Source: Batillaria attramentaria
Taxonomy: Eukaryota > Mollusca > Gastropoda > Batillariidae
Direction: 5' to 3'
Assembly: GCA_018292915.2 (NCBI GenBank)
Contig: JACVVK020000005.1
Span: forward strand, 2,731,001-2,795,000
DNA length: 64,000 bases
Shown: positions 19,460 through 30,794 of the stretch, in pieces
How positions within the stretch are numbered: the stretch's first letter is position 1
Layout: every line of letters starts with the position of its first letter
Notes under the pieces: model-generated
What the model was told of the DNA's origin: nothing
Seen by the model: only the letters and a program-made list of their open reading frames with translations
Databases searched by the model: none
Made by a program: the position numbers and the translations under genes

Positions 19460-19723
19460 GTTGTTGTTTTTGTTCTTGTTTTTTTGTGTTTTGTTTTTGA
19501 TGGGTTGTTGTTGTTTTTGTTTTTGGTTTGTTTGTTGTTTTCGTTCTTGTTTTTTTGTGTGTTTTTGTTTGATTGTTTTTGTTGTTTGTTTGTTTTGTTG
19601 TTGTTGTTGCTGTGTTTTTGTTGTTGTTTTTTTTTTTTTTTTTTTTTTTTTTTTGGGGGGGGGGGGTATGTTTGTTGTTGTTTTTGTTCTTATTTTATTG
19701 TGTGTTTTTGATTTTGTGTTTGT

Positions 19724-19755
<32 letters not shown>
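19460..19755. repeat. Low-complexity GTT/T-rich tract with T(28)G(12) block
   Basis: Long GTT- and T-rich sequence includes 28 T followed by 12 G (19627-19666) and (GTT)n to about 19755. Open frames rich in Phe, Val and Cys here are artefacts of composition. Confidence 0.9.
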
Positions 19756-19756
<1 letters not shown>

Positions 19757-19944
19757 TTGCAGCGCTCTTGTTTAATCCTGTTTATACCCGTGTGTATATG
19801 CCAAGCGTATCTGCATACTTCTTTGGGGCCGAGCAAAATTCATTTCATGCAAAGAGAAGAGGGTCACATTTTAAAGATTACGACGACCTGGAACGGCATT
19901 GCGTGGATACGCCAGCTAAAACATTTCTATTCACTGATTCATGA

Positions 19945-19949
<5 letters not shown>

Positions 19950-20022
<73 letters not shown>
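19950..20022. repeat. (AC)n microsatellite
   Basis: Perfect AC run of about 36 units. Confidence 0.95.
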
Positions 20023-20025
<3 letters not shown>

Positions 20026-20029
20026 CCAG

Positions 20030-20480
20030 CAACAACAGCAAAAATCTCCTAGAACACAAACCTAATTAGACCTTATCTACGATTCATTTTCGTGCCTTGC
20101 ATTCTCAAGCATTCCTCTGGCACGCATAACTTGAAATTTATGCATGGAAGTTCTCTAGATCATCTTCATTTGTGTGGCGCTCTCAGCTTTAGAGAGATAG
20201 GAGCCTCCGCCGCCGGCAACTGTTTCAGCTCACAAGGTGTTGCCCTTGTGATAACGCACCAAGAAGATAATTACTTACTCGGCGGAGATAAGCGAGGCTT
20301 GTTCACCTATGGCACCGTTTGAGGACGCTATCAAGGTTCTTTATACGGTTGTTTTGTCACGGAGGTAATTTTGTCGTGATGTAGATTTTTGCTCTTGTCG
20401 ACGTGGGTGGACATTTTCAATTGATAGCGAGTTGCAAGGTTCTGCTGGTCGTGGGGACAGTGGGTGCATTTCAGTTCAGT
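20030..20480. other. No recognisable feature
   Basis: Mixed, apparently unique sequence between two microsatellites. Short open frames lack motifs. Confidence 0.4.
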
Positions 20481-20489
20481 TCCAGTACA

Positions 20490-20490
<1 letters not shown>

Positions 20491-20583
<93 letters not shown>
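20491..20583. repeat. (GT)n microsatellite
   Basis: GT run of about 46 units. Confidence 0.95.
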
Positions 20584-20585
<2 letters not shown>

Positions 20586-20671
20586 GTCCGTAGAACCCAG
20601 GGGCATGGGAGGTCGTGTATGGTATTGCGCATTATGTGTTTGTAGTTAAATGTATGTTTGGAGGCATGTTG

Positions 20672-20843
20672 TGGGGAGCGGGGGTGGCCGTATTAATGGT
20701 AGAGCGTTGGACTTCTAATGCTCGGGTCGTGAGTTCGTATCCCGGCTGGGGCCAAATATTTATGCTGGCTTTTTTCACCGTCTTTGGTATCACCCGTATG
20801 TGGTGGAAAAGGACGTTAAACACCCAAACACCCACCCCACTCC
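20672..20843 (+). mobile_element. tSINE-A copy 11, full length, with target duplication
   Basis: Head GGTAGAGCGTTGGACTTC and tail CACCCAAACACCCACCCC are intact; the central TTGCCCC is deleted. GGCATGTTG lies at 20663-20671 and 20844-20852. Confidence 0.93.
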
Positions 20844-20954
20844 GGCATGTTGCGGTGTTTCCGGGTGAGTGAGTGCGTGTTGATTGTATGGGGTCCTGAG
20901 CTCCTGCGGGAGGGAGGGTGTCCCTTTTCTACGTTTGACATAAGCGTTTGCAAG

Positions 20955-21047
20955 TAGCAGAGGTTGGTCCAGGCTGAATGAGTAATATGTATCACCACCC
21001 CTCCCCCCCCCCCCCCCCCAAAAAAAAAAAAAAAACACAACAAAAAA

Positions 21048-21079
<32 letters not shown>

Positions 21080-21270
21080 ACAGAAACAACAACAACAGCA
21101 ACAGCAGCAACAACAACAACAACCCACCCAAACCAAACCAAACCACCCAAACCACCAACCAACCAACCAACCAACCAAAGTGGTATATTCATGCGTTGGT
21201 CCAGGCTGAATAAATAATAATCTGTATCACCCACCCCCAAAACAACAACAACAACAACAACAACAAAACC
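20955..21270. repeat. Direct repeat with C(17)A(16) block and (CAA)n
   Basis: GTTGGTCCAGGCTGAAT plus about 25 bp occurs at 20963 and 21195. The copies are followed by C17A16 with (CAA/CAG)n and by CCCCC with (CAA)n, so the pair looks like a local duplication of about 230 bp. Confidence 0.75.
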
Positions 21271-21299
21271 GTGGCATACTCATGCGTGAGATGTGTTAA

Positions 21300-21940
21300 G
21301 ACACCTGCCACAGTCGGACGTACGTGCAACCTATTGACTCATAGAGCCACTGGTCATCCAGACCGACTGCACAGTCAGTGTACAGTACTGCCATAACACC
21401 ATCGACCATTGTCCGATATTCGACCGTTGAACATTCCGTAACGCTAACACCGTTACCGGGTTATCTCTATTCACACATTCCATGCAACATTCATAGCAGC
21501 CCAGGGCTGCAAGCTGGATCAGCAAAAAGCGGCTACAAGAGGCGGTCAATGATGATGGGGGAACACGTTTCCAGTGCTACCACGATTTAAAGTTTTTAAC
21601 GACGATTGTAGGTTTTAAAGTTGCATGCTTGAAATATGAGTATGCACGTGTGTACATTGTAGTAGAGTTCAAAGTTCATTTCCGGCCCCTTTATTTTACA
21701 CAGGCAAAACAGGTTTCAGCAACGGACTCGGCAACTTGCAGTCATTTTTTGGAAATTTTCAGTCAAATATCCTGTCCTTTCAGCAAAAAAAAAAAAAAAA
21801 GTTTTGTTTAAACAGATTTATTTTGTTGCACTGGAGAAAGTACAGAAAACAGTTTGAGCATAAACCAGACGTACTTATGACATGCTCAATACAAATTCAG
21901 TTAAAGCAATCTTTGCAAGGGTGGTCCACGAATTATAAGA
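21300..21940. other. No recognisable feature
   Basis: Unique-looking sequence with a 16-A run at 21785-21800. No gene, tRNA or repeat could be assigned. Confidence 0.4.
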
Positions 21941-22277
21941 GAGAGAGAGGGGGGGGGGGGGGGAGTGGAGTAGGTCTTAGTTTGTCAGTGAGCATTTTCA
22001 TATCAACGGTGGTCAGCTGCTACAGTCGATCATAGTATGTATTAGTGTATTTATAGAAAAACGCGCTGAAAGTGTGATATTAAAAAAAAAGGTTTCAGCC
22101 AAAGAAGAGGACGGTGGGCGGTGGGGGGAGAGGCTACACACACAGTCATGTATCATGATACATATAATGCCATATGGGACAGTCTAGCTTCATTTTGAAG
22201 ACTTGCATGTCAGTTCCAAGGCAGTATTTTACTTTTGGGTGCCAGGAGAAGCTACTAAATGCGTCTAAAAATGCTAA

Positions 22278-22380
22278 AGTCGGCTCTTGCCTGGGCACTG
22301 CGGAGCGCCACAGTGCTGTCCACAGTTGTGACACAGTTGTCATTTTGGGACACAGTTGTCATTTTGGGGTTTTCCGCCGA
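22278..22380 (+). mobile_element. MITE-D copy 5, left third only
   Basis: AGTCGGCTCTTGCCTGGGCA begins the left terminal repeat after TAA. GCACTGCGGAGCGCCACAGT follows, with a duplicated ACACAGTTGTCATTTTGG. It breaks off at TTTCCGCCGA, where repeat Y begins. Confidence 0.88.
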
Positions 22381-22520
22381 ATTTTTTTTTTTTTTTTTTT
22401 TTTTTGGGGGGGGGGGGGGGGGGGCGCGTGGGTGAATTTTAAAGGTTTTCAGTCTAGGGTGTCATGCGCACCGTTATGTATAATAGGAATATACAGCATT
22501 TTCTTTGATTTAAAAAAAAA
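22381..22520 (+). repeat. Repeat Y copy 1 (T-run, G-run, then shared body)
   Basis: T24 and G19 (22382-22424) are followed by AATTTTAAAGG, TAGGGTGTCAT and GGAATATACAGC. The same order occurs at 53180-53330, so the homopolymer block belongs to the element. Confidence 0.75.
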
Positions 22521-22529
22521 AATTGAATT

Positions 22530-23110
22530 CTGTATTGTGTGTCGTCTGCTTTGGAGCGGAGGAGTAGCACCGGAAACAGTTGGGGTCCATTTTGAAAATA
22601 CCCCGTGCTCGCCCAGGGCTCGAGACTGGTTAGACTGAGGTATGAAAAGCCTTTAGGAGCCGTTGAAGGCAGCACTGCCCTGGGACTGGCCCGGTGAGAT
22701 GAGAGACTTGGACCAATTAGTGCATGATTTATTGACTCCGCGAATACACATCGAATGCTTGGCTGGTGTCGGGGAGGTGACTGCATACCTTTGGTTACTA
22801 TGATAGACGGGTACTGGCTGGCTCCAGCTGCAACATAATTATACCGCCGGTCAGTCAGTAGTCTCACCTGTGCAGGTGAAGAGATGACTATGCAGGCCGC
22901 GGTTGCAGATGATGATTTGTCGATGATATGGGGGTCAGAGGAAGGTGGGGGGTAGCAGAGATTGTTAATTGCGGCTTTGACGCGTCCTTTTCCTCGGTTC
23001 CACTCACGGAGTGGGACTAAACTGAACAGGAGACTTTTAACAAGTGCTGTGGCGTTAAACTGCGTTCAGCTTCAGTCTTATTTACTTGTATTGTTCTTCG
23101 GCTTATCGTA
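22530..23110. other. No recognisable feature
   Basis: Unique-looking sequence. A minus-strand open frame of 137 codons (22454-22867) overlaps repeat Y and lacks any motif I recognise. Confidence 0.35.
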
Positions 23111-23133
23111 CAAAGGACCACAACAGCGATTCA

Positions 23134-23135
<2 letters not shown>

Positions 23136-23191
<56 letters not shown>

Positions 23192-23241
23192 CACACGCCC
23201 GCCCGCACGCAAGCCCGCACGCAAGCCCGCACGCACGCCCG

Positions 23242-23274
<33 letters not shown>
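23136..23274. repeat. (AC)n microsatellite with CACG/CCCG variants
   Basis: AC run interrupted by CACGCCCGCACGCAAGCCCG-type units, then AC again. Confidence 0.95.
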
Positions 23275-23276
<2 letters not shown>

Positions 23277-23364
23277 CATCGCTATTTCTTTCGACCACTT
23301 TATAAAGATCAGCGACAATCACATGATTGCACTGGCCAATGCTCAGTTAGAGGTTGAACTACCA

Positions 23365-23524
<160 letters not shown>

Positions 23525-23599
23525 TATTCACCCCACCTCCCCCTCCCCACTTACCTCACGATGTTTATATCCATTTTACACATGTATCTGTCTTTGCAG

Positions 23600-23658
23600 G
23601 CGCCACACCCAAGTACCAGACCCCGGCGAAAACAAACGCAGAGCACAGAATTTGTTGA
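23600..23658 (+). CDS. Possible terminal coding exon (weak)
   Basis: A pyrimidine-rich stretch ending TGTCTTTGCAG (to 23599) resembles a good 3' splice site. The open frame after it runs 19 codons to a TGA. An AATAAA lies at 24140-24145 with no obvious repeat in between, so 23659-24150 could be a 3' UTR. There is no homology and no upstream exon, so this remains a guess from signal order alone. Confidence 0.15.
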
Positions 23659-24161
23659 CGTAAAAACTGGGGACCTCCCAGCCAAAGAAAAGAACATCAG
23701 CCCAATTGAAACTAACCAATCAAATTAACGAACCCAAACAAACAGCCGGTAACTTGCCAGACAGCGGCATTGTACGCTATAGAAGAGCGAAATGCAGGAG
23801 AGGTGTACCGATTAAGGTTTGGGACCATCTTTTACTGGTCTGTGCGGGTGAGACTGAGTTCATGGTATTAACATTGTGTGGTTATTACATGTTGTGGCCA
23901 GACCCGAATGTCTGAATCATGAAACGTTGTTTATATGAACTAAAATGTTTTTCAGTTTTTTTTTGTTTTGTTTTTTTGGTTGTTGTTGTTGTTGTTGTTT
24001 TTAAAAGAATTTGTAAGATAAGAGAAAGGTTCAAGAGTGCATTACCGTCGAATTATTAATGAATTTGGTTTCCTCTCATTACCTTCCAGTACCATTGTTG
24101 AAAATACTTATAACCATTGTTACTGTTATCGAATGACCAAATAAACATTGTAATTAGCAGT

Positions 24162-24316
24162 GGGGAGCCGGGGTGGCCGAATGGTAGAGCGTTGGACTTC
24201 TAATGCTCGGGTCGTGAGTTCGTATCCCGGCTGGAGCCAAATATTTATGCTGGCTTTTTCATCGTTGCCCCGGCTGGAAAAGGTCGTTAAACCCACAAAC
24301 ACCCACCCACCCACCC
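24162..24316 (+). mobile_element. tSINE-A copy 12, with target duplication
   Basis: Intact head; the middle of the body is deleted (GCCCCGGCTGGAAAAGG). GTAATTAGCAGT (24150-24161) recurs as GTAATTAGTAGT (24317-24328). It sits about 20 bp after an AATAAA. Confidence 0.93.
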
Positions 24317-24337
24317 GTAATTAGTAGTAGTATGTTT

Positions 24338-24339
<2 letters not shown>

Positions 24340-24380
<41 letters not shown>
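24340..24380. repeat. (ATT)n microsatellite
   Basis: ATT trinucleotide run. Confidence 0.95.
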
Positions 24381-24381
<1 letters not shown>

Positions 24382-24454
24382 CAGGCATGCTTCGTTATTA
24401 TTGGACGCAGCAGCGTAACCCATTTACATGTAAATTAGTAGCATATGATCCTTT

Positions 24455-24670
24455 TTCCTCATATTACGTCAATGGAGTTACTCCTTTCTTTCCATGTTTC
24501 CGGCATCTCAAACCACATGTGCTTTCCTCGTTGTAGTGTCTGGCAAAACGTTTGCCAGACCATGTCATGTGTTGTGCTCAATATGCCGCGGGGACGCGAT
24601 TGGCTGAATTCTGGGGGCTCGCCCCTTTTGATTGACAGGAGCGGAGTCGTCCATTGAAACGTCGAGTGGC
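24455..24670 (+). repeat. Dispersed repeat O copy 1
   Basis: Shares GCCAGACCATG, GCGATTGGCTGAATTCTG, GACAGGAG and GTCGTCCATT in the same order with 44035-44260. Class unknown. Both contain an ATTGG (inverted CCAAT). Confidence 0.85.
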
Positions 24671-24717
24671 TTAAAGAAGCCACCTAACAAACTCTGTATT
24701 CACTAGCGCCTTCTTCT

Positions 24718-24719
<2 letters not shown>

Positions 24720-24763
<44 letters not shown>
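24720..24763. repeat. (CT)n microsatellite
   Basis: CT run directly 5' of tSINE-A copy 13; another CT run (24930-24952) follows it. Confidence 0.95.
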
Positions 24764-24765
<2 letters not shown>

Positions 24766-24922
24766 GGAGCCGGGGTGGCCGAATGGTAGAGCGTTGGACT
24801 TTCAATGCTCGGGTCGTGAGTTCGAATCCCGGCTGGGGCCAAATATTTGTGCTGGCCTTTTTCTCGCTGCCTCGTCTTTGACATCACCCTTAGGTGGTGG
24901 AAAAGGACGTTAAACTCCCAAA

Positions 24923-24929
<7 letters not shown>
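24764..24929 (+). mobile_element. tSINE-A copy 13, best full-length copy, between CT tracts
   Basis: GGGGAGCCGGGGTGGCCGAA head, GTGAGTTCGAATCCCGGC B box, complete body and CACCCA end. CT tracts flank it on both sides on the sense strand. Confidence 0.95.
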
Positions 24930-24953
<24 letters not shown>

Positions 24954-25079
24954 ACCCAGCCAGCTGAATTTCCAACTAACAAGCATCGATGTTCAGTCTC
25001 TCACACAGAGGCATGAAACAGATGGACTCCATATGTTTGAGTCAATATTTGATGTGTCTGATTGAACGCTGCATAGAGA

Positions 25080-25580
25080 CCTTAACACTGCCAGTTCCCC
25101 CCTCCCCCCCACCCCCAGTGCCCTCCCCGTGACTTACAAAACATCCCCTTTTTTGCATGCGGGCTCACAGAAGGCAAACAGACGAGGTTTGATCACTTTG
25201 TTGCATGAAGTGATTTCCTTCCATCATTCGTGGTCCATGGCGCGAATCTATTCATAGGGTCTATCGTATTTGCTTTCGGCTTCCCAGACTTTGTAACAAT
25301 TGTAAGCTGCTTTTTTTTTTTTTTTTGCTTTGTTGGTTTTTTTTTTTTTTTGTCGGGTTATCGTAATAAAAATTCATTGCACTTTTGATGTTTTCCTGTA
25401 GTATGAGCGTATCAACTGTTGCAGCGGACGTCTCTTCGGTTGTCTGGAGAAAGGGCCCAGCCGCCTATGAAATGCATGGTGCATAAGACCTTATTCCAGA
25501 CAAGGTTTAGCACTCATACTTGTTATCACATTTATGTATACATGTATGAAACCAAGGAACGGCAGACGAAGGAATGTCTT
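25080..25580. other. No recognisable feature
   Basis: Unique-looking sequence with T-runs at 25310-25350. Confidence 0.4.
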
Positions 25581-25611
25581 GAAAAAGGAGAGAGAGAGAG
25601 AGAGAGAGGGT

Positions 25612-25766
25612 GGATGGGTGGGTGTTTGGGAGTTTCACGTCCTTTTCCACCACGTATGGGTAATATCAAAGACGGGGCAAAGGCCAGCACAAACATTTGA
25701 CCCCAGCCGAGATTTAAACTCACGACTGACCTGAGCTCTGAAAGTCCAACGCTCTGTCATTCGGCT

Positions 25767-25769
<3 letters not shown>
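25612..25769 (-). mobile_element. tSINE-A copy 14, between GA tracts
   Basis: Minus copy from GGTGTTTGGGAGTTTCACG to the head complement CTGTCATTCGGCTA. The segment between GGGGCAA and GGCCAGCAC is shortened. GA tracts on both sides read as CT on the SINE strand. Confidence 0.92.
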
Positions 25770-25803
<34 letters not shown>

Positions 25804-25835
25804 TCCGAAATGCAGCTTTTTCTTTCTTGTAGGGA

Positions 25836-25837
<2 letters not shown>

Positions 25838-25867
<30 letters not shown>

Positions 25868-26252
25868 ATTGTGCACTGTGTATGCGCTTTACCCAACTTC
25901 TTAAACTGACTCAAACTGCCGCGAGCTGAACCCGACACGGACGCTCACGTGAATCACGCGCATTCTCTCACACACTGGACATGAACACATTACAATCACG
26001 TGGTGCGAAGGGTCGGCTCAGCTAATTAAGTTTCGGAATTTAGAATTGCGTTTATTTTCAAATATTTTGTGGGCTGAACATTTCCAAAGCAGAGGGGGAG
26101 GAAGCCGAAGTACCCGGAGCGAACCCCCGTCGGTCGGCCCGAATGAACGGTGCCACGTACGAGAAGAATTTTCTTCGCCCCGAGTTGGACTCGAACCTGA
26201 CCTCCCATATTGGTGACGAAGTCTCTTAAACCACTAGACCACCGACCGCCCC
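25838..26252 (-). mobile_element. tSINE-L copy 3, full length, (ACT)n tail
   Basis: Minus-strand copy with head GGTGGTCTAGTGGTTTAAG and B box GGTTCGAGTCCAACTC. The tail reads ACT repeats at 25840-25866 rather than ATT repeats, so tail trinucleotides vary between copies. Confidence 0.92.
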
Positions 26253-26269
26253 ATATCTGAGATGATAAA

Positions 26270-26847
26270 CAAACCTATGCTTCTATTACAGTGTACTTCT
26301 CAATCTGTTGCTTCTCCAAAAACAAAAAAAAACAAAAAACAAAAATGTGAACCGAAGAACAATCTGCACGTGAATTCAGTTCAAGGTCGACCAGGTGTTT
26401 GAAGGTCAAAGCAGGAAACAGAAGAGGGAGTCAATTTCATGACCTCACTGAACCTTTATTGACATACTCCAGCTATTGAACGGTAACACTATTAATTTTT
26501 GTTTCTGATCTGGGCACTTCGCTCGTTCAACGACTGAATATCCAATGCCGAGACCTTCATCTGAAGTTGACTGATGTGGTAACTGACCGGCGGACACGCA
26601 AACTTGCTGCTAGACAGTTGCTGTAGTTTGTGGGCGTTTGTTTGGGGATATATACGCACTGGTCGATAGTGAAATACCTACCTCACACTGGAGGTAGCCT
26701 TGGTGATTTTTTCGGGCTGAACTGCAGTCTGAATGGTGTCATCTCTCTTGGTATGTGCAGTCAGTGGTATGCGGTGTTTGCCGCGCGGGTATTCTAACCA
26801 AACCAAAGACCCGGCTAGTCGTCATTATAGGCACGTGCAGGTGAATG

Positions 26848-26881
<34 letters not shown>

Positions 26882-26960
26882 AGTTTTAGCAACGACAGAT
26901 AGGTAAAATGGCTCTGTGAACAATCTGCCTCTGTCAGTATCTATACCCGCGTTGAAAAAA
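26270..26960. other. No recognisable feature, one CT run
   Basis: Unique-looking sequence with (CT)n at 26849-26878. A GATATATACGC at 26647 could be TATA-like but nothing supports a gene. Confidence 0.35.
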
Positions 26961-26999
26961 AAACTTCATTGACTCTCGCTGTCTTTGTCTCTGTCTGCC

Positions 27000-27063
27000 T
27001 GCTTGTCTGTCGCCAGGCTCTGTCTGTCTGTCTGTCTCTCTCTGTCTCTCTCTCTCTCCACCA

Positions 27064-27102
<39 letters not shown>

Positions 27103-27112
27103 CGCGCGAGTA
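27000..27112. repeat. CTGT/CT-rich tract and (GT)n(GC)n
   Basis: CTGT repeats, CT repeats, then GT (27067-27094) passing into CGCGCG (27095-27108), a Z-DNA-prone sequence. Confidence 0.9.
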
Positions 27113-27544
27113 CGTGCGAGCTGGTTGACGTACAGCATGCGTGTACTGTTCAGTACAAGAGCTACTTCTCACCTGGGGCAAACATTGCCGTTTGCACAAA
27201 ATGGTCATCTCCACCACCACCACCCCTCCCCCACTCCCTTCCATACCCCCCCCCCCCCTCCTACACCCTCACCTCTCACCCTCACGTCTCAAGAGTGTCT
27301 TGTGTACAGCCAGTTGCCAGAAACATTCAGTGTCAGGGCAGACACCTGTAAACATGGCCGACCGACTGATTACTATAATTGCAGGCACCATGTAGTAGCA
27401 CCGTTCTCACTAATCCCACCGTAAGCACGCATGTCAGTTCTGCACAGAAACCAAAACCTCAGTATAAGCGAGAAGTGAGAAGTTTGTTCGTCAGCGTAAA
27501 CGTGGTACGTTGCCACGTGCCTGAGCTCATCAACTTATTTTAAC

Positions 27545-28140
27545 TTACAACCTCTATGCTTGTAACGCCCGTCGCTGCGGCCGGCTCAGAGATGGAAAAC
27601 CCGTAGCTTTCAAAGCTGTGAAGGGTGTTTGCCAGGTAGAACATAGACGGGATGTTTCATTTGGCCATTGCCGCGACCGTTTTCGTGACTTTGTGGCTTC
27701 TAATTTGAGAGAAATACGACTTTTTTGGAGCCTATGGTCCATTCCTGAACAGACTGGGACTCGACAAAGCTTCTAGAAATAACCACCAATCAGCGCCGTC
27801 TAGCTAGTCCTCAGTCCGCAACCAAATAACGCCGTCTGCTCAGTACGCGGTATATACTTCTACACCAACTAATACGCCGGCCAGAGTCCCCACCGGCAGT
27901 GGTCTCAGATGCTTTATTGTAACACAGGTGACTGATTCTGACGCGGAGAGACGGTCAGCGCATTCGACGAAAAGTTTTCCACAGGCTGTCGTACGTACTG
28001 AGACATTAATCTGCCGAAAACTGGGGTCTCGAACAGGTGAACGTATAGACCCTGGCTGTACTGACGTTTGGCAGCACAGGTCAAGGACCGAGCCGAAAAA
28101 ATCTACCTCAGCTCTGAGGTAGCCTGCGTGTCCATGACCC
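27545..28140 (-). repeat. Repeat F copy 3, uninterrupted (carries the empty sites)
   Basis: Contiguous across both positions occupied in copy 1: CTAATACG at 27869-27876 (MITE-D site) and CATTAATC at 28004-28011 (FB-I site). Recognised by CAACCAAATAACGCCGTCTG and AGAAATACGACTTTTTTGGA. Confidence 0.9.
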
Positions 28141-28149
28141 GTTCTGTGC

Positions 28150-29050
28150 ACCAGAGACTGAGCACGTGATTTTTTTTTCTTTTTTTTTCTTTTTTGCTTC
28201 GTCCCAATACTTAGAAGTAAACAGAAGTGTGAATGAAGAGGGATATGAACAAGTACAGATGTTTGGTTGGTGGGTTGGTTAGTTGGTGGGCTGGTTGGTA
28301 GAATAGTTGGTTGTTAGGCTGTCAGTGTTGGACTCAGCAGCTAAAAATGTGCTAAGATGGTAAGCCCCACGCACCCACCCCGGCATTATAGTGATATAAA
28401 CTGCTTATACTTTTGTATTTTTACTAACCACTGAGCATGTAAGGAAAGATGTAGGGCTGCTTTTTTCAGTTGCGTGCCTTGTCACAAGTCTCAAACATTA
28501 GCGTAGATTTGTGTGCACATCGTTGCAACCGGAGATTACCTCTCTGTTGCACGCGCACTTTTGTCTATGCGCAGTAAAAAATAAAAATTTAAAAAAAAAT
28601 CAGGCAAATTCCCCTCGTTTTTAGGCAGTGCGTGCCACATGCATGCACCGGAAAGAGATTCACTCAGACACGTCCCTGGAAATAATACTTTCACATGCCA
28701 CGCAACAATCTCCTTTTCACAGATGGCTCGACATATTTCACCATAAAGGGATCAGAATGGGAGGCAGGACAGGGGTGCGGTCCGTAAACGAGTTAAAAAA
28801 AGACAACTTTAATCCGATTATTCAGTGTTTACCAGCATAATGGGCTCACGAAGAAGATCTCGCGTTGTGCGAGGCGCCTTCAGATCTTCCATCTCATGCA
28901 GCTGGATTCACACGCAGGTCACGTGACGGCTGACTTGTCATGGCGTATATCTAATGAGAGAAATAATTAAAACGTGTTCTTGAACGTATGGACTGTCTAA
29001 GCCGCTCTCCCAGACAGCAGCACTCTTCAAGTTTTCAGGTTTTCTCAATG
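28150..29050. other. No recognisable feature
   Basis: Unique-looking sequence with T-rich (28166-28198), GGTTGGTT-rich (28265-28310) and A-rich patches. No gene or repeat assigned. Confidence 0.4.
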
Positions 29051-29059
29051 GGTCGTGAT

Positions 29060-29078
29060 TACTCTCTCTCTCTCTCTC

Positions 29079-29109
<31 letters not shown>

Positions 29110-29204
29110 TCCTTTCTCTCTCTCTCTCTCTTCCTTTCTCTCTCTCTCTCACTCTCTCTCTCTCTCTCTTCCTTTCTCTCTCTCTCTCACTCTCTCTCTC
29201 TCTC

Positions 29205-29236
<32 letters not shown>
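29060..29236. repeat. (CT)n with regularly spaced TTCCTTT variants
   Basis: CT microsatellite in which CTTCCTTTCTCTCT recurs at intervals of about 30-45 bp. This gives a second-order minisatellite pattern with five copies of the variant. Confidence 0.92.
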
Positions 29237-29239
29237 ACC

Positions 29240-30000
29240 CCCAGAGCAGGAGCTATCCATTATTCATGGACCTTCTGGAAGTCATTTACTTGTTTCCAGT
29301 TTGAAGGTAATTGGATGAAGCAACCTTTGCGCACCACGCTATCAGTCGGAGTTGATAGCCAAAAGTTCACCCGGTCTCTGGCTTCAATTCGCCGCGAGTA
29401 ACTGATCCAAGGTCCGTCTTGTTGTTTTGTGCGGTATTGTTTGGAGGCCGGGTGGGCGCAAACTACGAATGGCTGTATGTATTGTTTTGTGATGCATAAA
29501 ATACTCTCTCTTTGCTGACGATTTCAGGTCACTGGTTGTGACTCAAACTTGACAGGTGCGTGTCCTTGAGAGAGACTCTCTGGAAAGGAACGTTGACAAA
29601 ATGGAAGGGAGAACAAACTGTAGAACGGCTGTTTGTTTGTTTGTTTGTTTGTTTGTTTGTTTTTCTTTCTTGCGTTCACTTTAAGTGCAGCCGAGAAAGG
29701 GTCATTCGTAACTTACCTGCTTCACCTACATGTATCTAGCGGCTTAATCGTCTTTTATTTTCCAGATCGGTTAAAATTTGTATACTCAGACTATTGCATA
29801 CTGACGGATTTTACTATGGAAAGATGGCGAGTCAGTTTTTCTTTTTCTTTTCTTTTCTTTTTTGAACAGAGTGTTTGTTTGTTTTTTAATTTCTGTTTTA
29901 ACATTAAGCAGAAGTGTGAGTGTTCTTCTAAATGTGCAATAAGCATTGAGATGGACACATTTGGACCCCATGAGATGGACCATGTTCTACGGTTACCTAG
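29240..30000. other. No recognisable feature
   Basis: Unique-looking sequence with (TTTG)n at 29631-29660 and T-rich patches. Confidence 0.4.
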
Positions 30001-30001
30001 G

Positions 30002-30002
<1 letters not shown>

Positions 30003-30072
<70 letters not shown>

Positions 30073-30090
30073 TGTGTGTGTGTGTTGTCT
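30003..30090. repeat. (GT)n microsatellite
   Basis: GT run of about 32 units, then short GT remnants, directly 5' of a tSINE-A copy. Confidence 0.95.
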
Positions 30091-30099
30091 TTACAGAAC

Positions 30100-30262
30100 A
30101 TTTTTTGCGGTAGAGCGCTGGACTCTCGTATCGTGAGTTCGAATCCCAGGTGCGAGCCAAATAGTTTTGCGAACCTTTTGTTTTTTCTCCGTTGCCAAGT
30201 CTTTGATATATCACCCTTCTGTGGTGGAAAAGGACGTTAAAACCCTAAACACCCACCCACCC
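30100..30262 (+). mobile_element. tSINE-A copy 15, head start missing
   Basis: Begins at GCGGTAGAGCGCTGGACT and keeps the B box GTGAGTTCGAATCCC and tail GGTGGAAAAGGACGTTAA plus CACCC units. Confidence 0.9.
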
Positions 30263-30467
30263 TTAGGAACCTGGGTTGCCCGCCTGGCAGGGCGATGGAC
30301 AGTTAATGTTCTGGCTGGATGCTAAAACAGTTTCCAGGATTTTCCCGAATTGATGTCATCGAATGTTTTGACAAGGGGCGTTAAACCCCAAATTAGCCAG
30401 TTACCCAACCAAGACCAAAAACTCTTCCTTGAGGGGCAACGGCCATTTTCTTTTATCCTCGGAGCCT

Positions 30468-30503
30468 CCCCCCCCCCCCCCCAAAAAAAAAAAAAAAAAA
30501 AAA
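30468..30503. repeat. C(15)A(21) block
   Basis: One of six homopolymer pairs of type C-run/A-run (or T-run/G-run on the other strand) in the window. Confidence 0.9.
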
Positions 30504-30794
30504 TCCTTGATTTGACATGTCACTTCCGCTAGTGTTCATTGATGAATTATTAAGGCCGGTGGGTACACGCTGTCCTCCACAAGATTGTCGTTTTTTAACG
30601 GTAGCTCGCCACCCTTCACTATCGACCCGGAGTGTTTCCAGGCCCTCCTGTCTTGAGTTCCACCACCCCAGTGCACGTGCGGCCCGCTAGCGCGTGTTTT
30701 AGAATTCCAAACAGCTGTTGTTTTTTTTTTGTTTATTGTTGTTGCTTTGGGTTGTTTGTTTGTTTGTTTGATTGTTTTCTTTTGTTTTTGTGCT

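Noticed and set aside
18859..19500. 213-codon plus-strand open frame
   Set aside because: It crosses SINE X and a tSINE-A fragment and ends in T-rich low complexity; no protein motif.
26640..26660. TATA-like GATATATACGC as a promoter
   Set aside because: An isolated short AT motif in unique sequence with no exon or initiator context.
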